The position numbers and the translations under genes were made by a program. The notes under the pieces are model-generated. The model ran no database searches, had not been told where the DNA came from, and worked only from the letters and a program-made list of their open reading frames with translations. 19,396 nt of DNA, taken from JAWLDB01 sp041686915 (lineage in GTDB: Bacteria; Bacillota; UBA994; UBA5500). The stretch lies in NCBI GenBank assembly GCA_041686915.1, contig JAWLDB010000032.1, positions 1 to 19,396 on the forward strand, read 5' to 3'. Positions 14,089-19,396 of this stretch are shown here, piece by piece (position 1 is the first letter of the stretch; each line of letters opens with the position of its first letter).

Positions 14089-15999
14089 TTACCTCCGCGG
14101 CGCCTGCCGTCTGCCCTTAGGCTTAGGGGCCCTAGTTTCTCTTCTGTCTTTTCGCCGTGAACCCTGATCTTCCTCTCTGGTCGCTCGTGGTCTCGGAGGT
14201 GCAATCAGGCATTTGGGACCGTAGCCAATCAGGTCTTCCCTGCCGGCTTCTTGCAGTGCCTGCAGTACCAGCCGGTAGTTCTTAGGCTGCCAGTATTGTA
14301 GCAATGCCCGCTGCATAGACTTCTCCTGTTCGCTGCAGGGCACATGTACCTCTTTGCCTGTCAACGGGTCGATGCCTGTATAAAACATCGCCGTGGACAG
14401 AGAACCAGGAGTGGGAATGAAGTCCTGTACCTGCTCTGGCCTCATGCCTGTATCCCGCAGATACTCGGCTAGCTCAATCGCTTCTCGCATCGTGCTTCCC
14501 GGGTGACTGGACATGAAGTATGGCACCAGGAACTGTTTCCTCCCCTTGGCCTCGTTGACCGCCTGATAGCGCGTCCTAAACTCGTCAAAGACAGCCCTCC
14601 CAGGCTTACCCATCAAGTCGGTCACCCGACGGCTGATGTGCTCAGGAGCGATTTTCAGCTGTCCAGAGATGTGATGCTCCACCAGCTCATTGAGAAAATC
14701 ATCGCACTGGTCAGCCAGCAAGTAATCATAGCGCAATCCCGACCGCACAAACACCTTCTTGATGCCTGGTATGACCCGCATCTGCCGGAGTACTTCCAGA
14801 TACTCATTGTGGTCAATCTTCAGATTGCGACAGACATCCGGGTGTAGGCACTGTTTCCCGCGGCATGCACCCCGCACCTCCTGCGATTGGCAGGCTACCT
14901 CATGGAAATTAGCTGTCGGACCACCAACATCATGAATATATCCTTTAAACCCAGGCAGCTTGGTTAACAGCCTGGCCTCTGCCAACAGAGACTCTGTACT
15001 GCGGCGTTGGATGATCCGTCCTTGGTGAGCAGTGAGAGCGCAGAACGAGCATGAACCAAAGCATCCACGATGGCTGGTGATGCTAAACTGCACTTCTTGC
15101 AAGGCCGGCACACCACCGAAAACTTCGTAGGCGGGATGCGCCCGACGCATATACGGCAGCTCATAAACATGATCGAGTTGTTCCGTTGTCAGTGGTAAAG
15201 CGGGAGGCTGCTGAATGACGTACTGGTCGCCGTGACGCTGCGCTACTACGCGCCCATTACGAGGGTCATTTTCCCAGTATGCCAGCTTGAAGGCACGGGC
15301 GTAGTCGCGCTTATTGGCTTCTACTTCCTCGTAGGACGGGAGAAAAACGGCCGCAGACTCGTCAGGGACTTGCTTGCCGCTGTAGCAGATGCCACGCATG
15401 CTGCTGAGCGCCTGGTTCCAGTCGCCGGCTGCCAGATGACGTGCCAAGGTAACGATGGTGTTTTCACCCATTCCATAAACCAGTACGTCCGCCCGGCTAT
15501 CTATTAGGATAGAGCGGCGTACTCTATCGCCCCACCAGTCATAGTGAGCTAATCGCCGCAGACTTGCTTCAATGCCTCCAATGATAATCGGAACACCCTT
15601 CATGACCTGCCGTAGCTTGTTGGCATAGACGATGGTAGCCAGGTCAGGCCTTCTGCCACCTATTCCACCGGGTGAATAGTCATCTTGGCGACGCGGTTTT
15701 TTGGCAGCAGTGTAGTTGCTCACCATGGAGTCAAGGTTACCGCCCGATACGAGCGCTGCCAAACGAGGCCTGCCGAGTTTCCCAAAGTCTATATCTGTAC
15801 GCCAGTCAGGCTGAGCAATGAGGCCGACACTGAAGCCAGCGTCTTCCAGCAACCGTCCGACGATTGCCGGGCCAAAGCTAGGATGGTCAACGTAGGCATC
15901 GCCTGTGACCAAGAGAAAATCCAGCTGTTCTATGCCAAGGTCTTTCATCTCCTGTCGGCTCATGGGCAGGAAATGGTCACCCAGTTTGAGTTCATGCAT
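14089..15999 (-). CDS. ygiQ: YgiQ-family radical SAM protein
   Basis: This 636-residue radical SAM protein matches the YgiQ family in length and layout. The N-terminal domain (about 1-290) includes FLLVTGDAYVDHPSFGPAIV and GGIEASLRRLAHYDWW, both YgiQ signatures. The cluster motif CxxxCxxC is C313/C317/C320 in RGCFGSCSFCAL, later than in most radical SAM enzymes but usual for YgiQ. A C-terminal DUF3362-type region contains VQDFIPTPGSLSTAMFYTG. The last 35 or so residues form a strongly basic R/K-rich tail that may bind nucleic acid. The reaction is not established to my knowledge. The ATG at 15999 has only a weak Shine-Dalgarno sequence. The helicase gene starts 7 bp after its stop, so the two are co-transcribed. 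Confidence 0.92.
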   Translation of the reverse strand: MHELKLGDHFLPMSRQEMKDLGIEQLDFLLVTGDAYVDHPSFGPAIVGRLLEDAGFSVGLIAQPDWRTDIDFGKLGRPRLAALVSGGNLDSMVSNYTAAKKPRRQDDYSPGGIGGRRPDLATIVYANKLRQVMKGVPIIIGGIEASLRRLAHYDWWGDRVRRSILIDSRADVLVYGMGENTIVTLARHLAAGDWNQALSSMRGICYSGKQVPDESAAVFLPSYEEVEANKRDYARAFKLAYWENDPRNGRVVAQRHGDQYVIQQPPALPLTTEQLDHVYELPYMRRAHPAYEVFGGVPALQEVQFSITSHRGCFGSCSFCALTAHQGRIIQRRSTESLLAEARLLTKLPGFKGYIHDVGGPTANFHEVACQSQEVRGACRGKQCLHPDVCRNLKIDHNEYLEVLRQMRVIPGIKKVFVRSGLRYDYLLADQCDDFLNELVEHHISGQLKIAPEHISRRVTDLMGKPGRAVFDEFRTRYQAVNEAKGRKQFLVPYFMSSHPGSTMREAIELAEYLRDTGMRPEQVQDFIPTPGSLSTAMFYTGIDPLTGKEVHVPCSEQEKSMQRALLQYWQPKNYRLVLQALQEAGREDLIGYGPKCLIAPPRPRATREEDQGSRRKDRRETRAPKPKGRRQAPRR

Positions 16000-16074
16000 G
16001 TCTTCACATCCAGTCGTTAATGGTTTGTAGCCAAAACTACCTAATCGGCTCTAGTATGCTCTATCCTGGAGGGG

Positions 16075-16118
16075 TTGATTTTCTAGAATCAATCGGTCTT
16101 GTGAAGTTAATCATACCA
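16075..16118 (-). promoter_or_regulatory. Candidate ygiQ promoter (extended -10) and nearby dyad
   Basis: In the 175-bp gap between rodZ and ygiQ the minus strand has TGGTATGAT (16118-16110), an extended -10, with only a weak -35. About 20 bp downstream is the inverted repeat TTGATT (16075-16080) / AATCAA (16087-16092) around TTCTAG, a possible operator or a leader hairpin. Nothing links it to a specific regulator. Confidence 0.4.
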
Positions 16119-16140
16119 TAGCTGGCAGTCAGGTGATGCA

Positions 16141-16166
16141 AAAGGTGGCCCGACAAGGGCCACCTT
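16141..16166 (-). terminator. Terminator after rodZ
   Basis: AAGGTGGCCC (16142-16151) pairs perfectly with GGGCCACCTT (16157-16166), with a 5-nt loop, 8 bp past the rodZ stop. In minus orientation the 3' arm ends in UU with two further U residues. It is likely an intrinsic terminator with a short U-tract. Confidence 0.75.
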
Positions 16167-16174
16167 AGCTTGTT

Positions 16175-17059
16175 TTAGGGATTAACCTTGATGGTAACCG
16201 TCCTGACCTGCTCACCCGTGAGCGGAGGCTGCTCTTCACCGTTGATGGTCAACTTGACTGCTGGCGCTTTGCCCAGCTTGATTATCACCTGTTGGTCAGA
16301 CTGGAAGCCAACGCTCGCCTCATTGGTGCTTCTAGCTCTGAGAGTTTGTTCTACAACCTGATTGCCCCATTCTGCGCGCAACCAGCAATCCGCACTGACT
16401 GCAGTGACAATGACATCAACCCGTTCATTGACCAAATAGACCGGATCTTTGGCATTCGGATCCTGCAGCACTACGTCAGGCTCCGGGTCTGGAGTCGGCT
16501 CATCTTCTGCCCCAGGAGTGCCGGGTGTTTGACTGGGGTTCTGAGTAATTGGCGGGTCTACCGGAGGTTGTCCCTGAGTGCTTGTCCAGTACCAGTAGCC
16601 ACCTGCTGCTATCACGAGCAATGCCAGCCCTATTGCAATCCATGGCACAGTTCCACGCTGCTCGATGCGTACCGCCTCTGAGCGAGTCGAACGGTTGGGC
16701 AATACTGGCATTACCTCGGCTGGCTTGGCCAATACCCTCTGTTCTACGGATGCCGCAGCGTCACGTTTGGAATCTGCAGCTACACTCGGTTTGGCTGCTT
16801 CAATCTGTGCACTCTCCACTTTTTCTTTTCCTGTATCCTGGCGGTAGGCCTGCAATGCCAAATCCGCATCCATTTCCAGCTCGCTGGAGATGGACCTAAG
16901 AAATCCACGCAGATAAACTTCGCCGGGAATAACCTGGTACTCTCCTGCTTCTATTGCTTCCAGATACTTGCCACGAATCTTGGTTCTAACCTGTAAGTCG
17001 TCCAAGGTGAGCCCCAGTTCCTCGCGTCTTTCACGGATCATCTCTCCTAGTTTGGCCAC
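16175..17059 (-). CDS. rodZ: RodZ-like cytoskeletal helix-turn-helix membrane protein
   Basis: This 294-residue protein shows the RodZ architecture. An N-terminal Cro/CI-type helix-turn-helix (about 3-65, LGEMIRERREELGLTLDDL then YLEAIEAGEY) is followed by a charged cytoplasmic linker, one transmembrane helix (about 139-158), a proline-rich extracellular linker (about 165-200, PPVDPPITQNPSQTPG), and a C-terminal beta-rich DUF4115-like domain. RodZ links MreB to the elongation machinery and helps set rod shape. The B. subtilis homologue YmfM is likewise encoded next to pgsA. I chose GTG 17059 because GGGGGG lies about 7 nt upstream and the protein then begins MAKLGEMI. ATG 17074 has no ribosome binding site. 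The gene follows ftsK by 83 bp. Confidence 0.88.
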   Translation of the reverse strand: MAKLGEMIRERREELGLTLDDLQVRTKIRGKYLEAIEAGEYQVIPGEVYLRGFLRSISSELEMDADLALQAYRQDTGKEKVESAQIEAAKPSVAADSKRDAAASVEQRVLAKPAEVMPVLPNRSTRSEAVRIEQRGTVPWIAIGLALLVIAAGGYWYWTSTQGQPPVDPPITQNPSQTPGTPGAEDEPTPDPEPDVVLQDPNAKDPVYLVNERVDVIVTAVSADCWLRAEWGNQVVEQTLRARSTNEASVGFQSDQQVIIKLGKAPAVKLTINGEEQPPLTGEQVRTVTIKVNP

Positions 17060-17142
17060 CACCACACCCCCCATCCACGTCTAGTGTTAGCTAAATACTC
17101 TCTTCTGCACAACTGCTGCTGAATCCTACAAGCAGTAGTCAA

Positions 17143-19396
17143 TCAAGCCTGTATTGTCTGATTATTAGCAGCCGTCTCTAATAAGCTTTTGACAACTTCC
17201 CGATTCTTAAACACCTGTCTTGGCTTGCTGCCTTCATATGGACCTACAACGCCGGCTGCCTCTAATTGGTCTATCAGACGGGCTGCACGGGTATAACCAA
17301 CTCGTAGTCTGCGCTGCAACAAGGAAACAGAAGCTTGTCCGGCTTCGACCACCACGCGCGCCGCCTCCGTAAAAAGCTCGTCTCGCTCGTCGCTGCCTCC
17401 ACTACCAACTGCCTCCTCCATGCGAGTCAGACTATCGACGTATTGAGCTTCTGCCTGATTACCAACAAACTCAACAATACTCTCAACTTCCCGATTAGAC
17501 ACGTATGCGCCCTGCACCCGCAATGGCTTGTTCAGGCCAACCGGGCAGAACAGCATATCGCCCTTGCCAAGCAGCTTCTCTGCTCCGTTCATATCTAGAA
17601 TGACGCGAGAATCGGTAGAAGATGAAACGGCAAAAGAGAGACGTGAGGGTATATTGGCTTTAATCAGACCGGTAATAACATCAGTCGAAGGCCGCTGAGT
17701 ACCGATAAGTAAATGCATGCCGGCTGCCCGCGCCATCTGCGCCAATCTACATATGGCATCTTCCACATCCGCCCGTGCTACCATCATCAGATCAGCCAAC
17801 TCATCGATAATGATAACGATGTACGGTATTTTCTCTTTTCCGTGTTGCTCAGCCCACTCATTGTATCTTGTGATGTCGCGCACACCGGACTTGGCAAACA
17901 GGTTGTAGCGTTTCTCCATTTCGTTGGTTGCCCACTTCAGAGCCAGAGCAGCCCGCTTGGGCTGGTTAACGACAGGTGCTAGCAAATGCGGAATACCGTT
18001 ATAGCACGAGAGTTCAACTACTTTGGGATCAATCATCAGGAACTTCACTTCCGAAGGCTTTGCCTTGTAAAGAATGCTGGCAATCATAGTGTTGATACAA
18101 ACGCTCTTGCCTGAGCCGGTAGCACCAGCGATCAGTAGGTGGGGCATGTCCTGCAGGTCAGTCACAATGGCTGTACCGGCTATATCCTTGCCGAGGGCCA
18201 CTGTCAGCTTAGATTCGGCTCCCTGAAACTCCTGACTTTCCAACACATCCCTGAGCAAAACAAGCGCAACCGACTTGTTAGGTACCTCTATGCCGATCGC
18301 TGCCTTGCCTGGAATTGGCGCCTCAATCCGCACTTCGGAACAGGCAAGGCTTAAGGCGATGTCATCTGCCAGGCTAGTTACCCGGCTGACCTTGGTGCCT
18401 GGCGCTGTCTGAATCTCATAGCGGGTTACAGCCGGACCCTTGGTCGCTTGAATGACTTTAGCCTTAATACCAAAGTTTTCGAGCGTACTCTCTAATATCT
18501 GACTGTTGTCGTAAATATCTCTGTTCTGTTTTAGATTGCGCGGCCGAAAGGGACGGTTGAGCAAACTGATCGGAGGCGTCTGGTAGTCGGGCTGTGGCAG
18601 CTCTATCTGCTCTACCTCCCAAGTAGAGAGTTCTGCAGACGGTTGGTCTGGTGGTACAGACTCAACTGACAGGGTCTCCACTGCCGAGGTAACAGTTGCC
18701 TCGGTCATCGGTTCAGCGTCGGCAGCAAGATTTTGAGAGAAGTCCTGAATTGTCAGTTCAACAGGTGAGTCAAATGGCCCAACTGATGCGGGTGCAGGCG
18801 TAGGTTTATCCCCGGCGACTGCAACCTGTTTGGTTTGCCGTTTCACCAGTTTTGGCTCCCGTTCCAGCAGCAACAGATTGCGGAAACCTCGCCAGCCGGT
18901 TTGCATCAACCCTGCCAAGGAAACACTGGTTATACCAAGCAGAGAGACTACACACAGAGCAGATATGACAATCCATGATCCGGTAGAGCCGAAAATGGAG
19001 GACATAGTCCAGACCAGAGCGTTACCGACGAACCCGCCAGCTGTTCCATTTGGCCATGCATGGATCGGGAAGATGCCATCATAAAGCTGAAATCCCGTTA
19101 GAACCGCGAGAAACAAGATAATGGTAGCGATTCCCTGCCATCTGCCTCCAGTCAGTGCCCTACCCAGGAATAGGCGAAGGCCAACCAAAGCAACAGCAAT
19201 GACCAAAAGCCCACTGCCTTTGGTGCCTACAGCAATCAGCAGCGCTTGCTTGATAGCCAGGCCAAACAAGCCCATTCCTCTGGCATCCCGCCACAGACTA
19301 ACTGCTGTGAGGGTGGCAAGACCCATGAGGGCAATACCTATAATCTCCTGCAATAGTGGAAACGGTTGCTTCTTCTTACGTTTGCGCGTAGCTTTT
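17143..19396 (-). CDS. ftsK: FtsK/SpoIIIE DNA translocase, 5' end cut by window
   Basis: This is a septal DNA pump that moves chromosomes into daughter cells or, as SpoIIIE, into the forespore. The frame stays open to the window edge (a basic KATRKRKKKQP stretch precedes the first possible start, TTG 19353), so the true start lies outside or at the edge. About 750 residues are visible, close to the full length of SpoIIIE. In order: four or five transmembrane helices (about 19341-18900), a linker of about 100 residues rich in P, S and E, the beta domain, Walker A GATGSGKS (18126-18103), Walker B VIIIDELADL (near 17830-17800), and the C-terminal winged-helix gamma domain (about 17400-17180), which reads KOPS-like polarity sequences. 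FtsK and SpoIIIE cannot be separated by sequence here. Confidence 0.95.
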   Translation of the reverse strand, partial: KATRKRKKKQPFPLLQEIIGIALMGLATLTAVSLWRDARGMGLFGLAIKQALLIAVGTKGSGLLVIAVALVGLRLFLGRALTGGRWQGIATIILFLAVLTGFQLYDGIFPIHAWPNGTAGGFVGNALVWTMSSIFGSTGSWIVISALCVVSLLGITSVSLAGLMQTGWRGFRNLLLLEREPKLVKRQTKQVAVAGDKPTPAPASVGPFDSPVELTIQDFSQNLAADAEPMTEATVTSAVETLSVESVPPDQPSAELSTWEVEQIELPQPDYQTPPISLLNRPFRPRNLKQNRDIYDNSQILESTLENFGIKAKVIQATKGPAVTRYEIQTAPGTKVSRVTSLADDIALSLACSEVRIEAPIPGKAAIGIEVPNKSVALVLLRDVLESQEFQGAESKLTVALGKDIAGTAIVTDLQDMPHLLIAGATGSGKSVCINTMIASILYKAKPSEVKFLMIDPKVVELSCYNGIPHLLAPVVNQPKRAALALKWATNEMEKRYNLFAKSGVRDITRYNEWAEQHGKEKIPYIVIIIDELADLMMVARADVEDAICRLAQMARAAGMHLLIGTQRPSTDVITGLIKANIPSRLSFAVSSSTDSRVILDMNGAEKLLGKGDMLFCPVGLNKPLRVQGAYVSNREVESIVEFVGNQAEAQYVDSLTRMEEAVGSGGSDERDELFTEAARVVVEAGQASVSLLQRRLRVGYTRAARLIDQLEAAGVVGPYEGSKPRQVFKNREVVKSLLETAANNQTIQA

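Noticed and set aside
14082..14204. Longer N-terminus for the helicase (start at 14204)
   Set aside because: The extra 41 residues overlap the coding end of ygiQ, have low-complexity basic character and lack a ribosome binding site. GTG 14081 has a good one.

Overview
The window looks like a chromosomal piece of a Gram-positive-lineage bacterium (Bacillota, most likely a clostridial-type anaerobe; genus not determinable from this sequence). The support is AGGAGG-type ribosome binding sites, frequent TTG/GTG starts, a Bacillus-type LexA box in front of recA, a membrane-anchored RNase Y, and gene order. The backbone ftsK/spoIIIE - rodZ - pgsA - cinA - recA - rny is the order known from Bacillus subtilis. 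Here it is interspersed with ygiQ, an MrfA-type helicase, rimO, a two-gene membrane AAA-protease module, a marR-MATE pair, thpR and recX. Every gene I can support lies on the minus strand, so transcription runs from high to low coordinates.

Layout, read in the direction of transcription. (1) 19396-17143: ftsK, cut at its 5' end by the window edge, then rodZ and a terminator at 16142-16166. (2) 15999-9921: ygiQ, mrfA-like helicase, rimO and pgsA, tightly packed (7-bp and 37-bp gaps, then a 4-bp overlap), closed by a terminator at 9879-9904. (3) 9775-7752: an unrecognised single-pass membrane protein overlapping by 4 bp a short FtsH-like AAA protease that lacks the usual extracytoplasmic domain. 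(4) 7601-5731: a MarR repressor with a palindromic operator, then a MATE efflux pump and a terminator at 5688-5716. (5) 5540-2013: cinA, thpR, recA and recX with overlapping or close junctions; recA also has its own SOS-controlled promoter region; terminator at 1899-1925. (6) About 1672-125: rny, with its own leader of about 180 nt and a terminator at 104-126.

The most distinctive element is at the left edge. Immediately after the U-tract of the rny terminator, bases 96-1 on the minus strand match the 5' end of a bacterial group IIC intron (GTGCG start and conserved domain I segments). Group IIC introns are known to insert just downstream of intrinsic terminators, so position, orientation and sequence all agree. 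The rest of the intron lies outside the window.

Other points are a probable AUA start codon for rny, an FtsH-like/partner-protein module of unknown function, an mrfA homologue without mrfB downstream, and a 15-bp-arm inverted repeat overlapping the marR promoter. Functionally the window is housekeeping: chromosome segregation, cell shape, phospholipid synthesis, tRNA/ribosome modification, DNA repair and recombination, RNA decay, and one regulated efflux unit. I found no CRISPR array, tRNA, rRNA, prophage or transposase gene.
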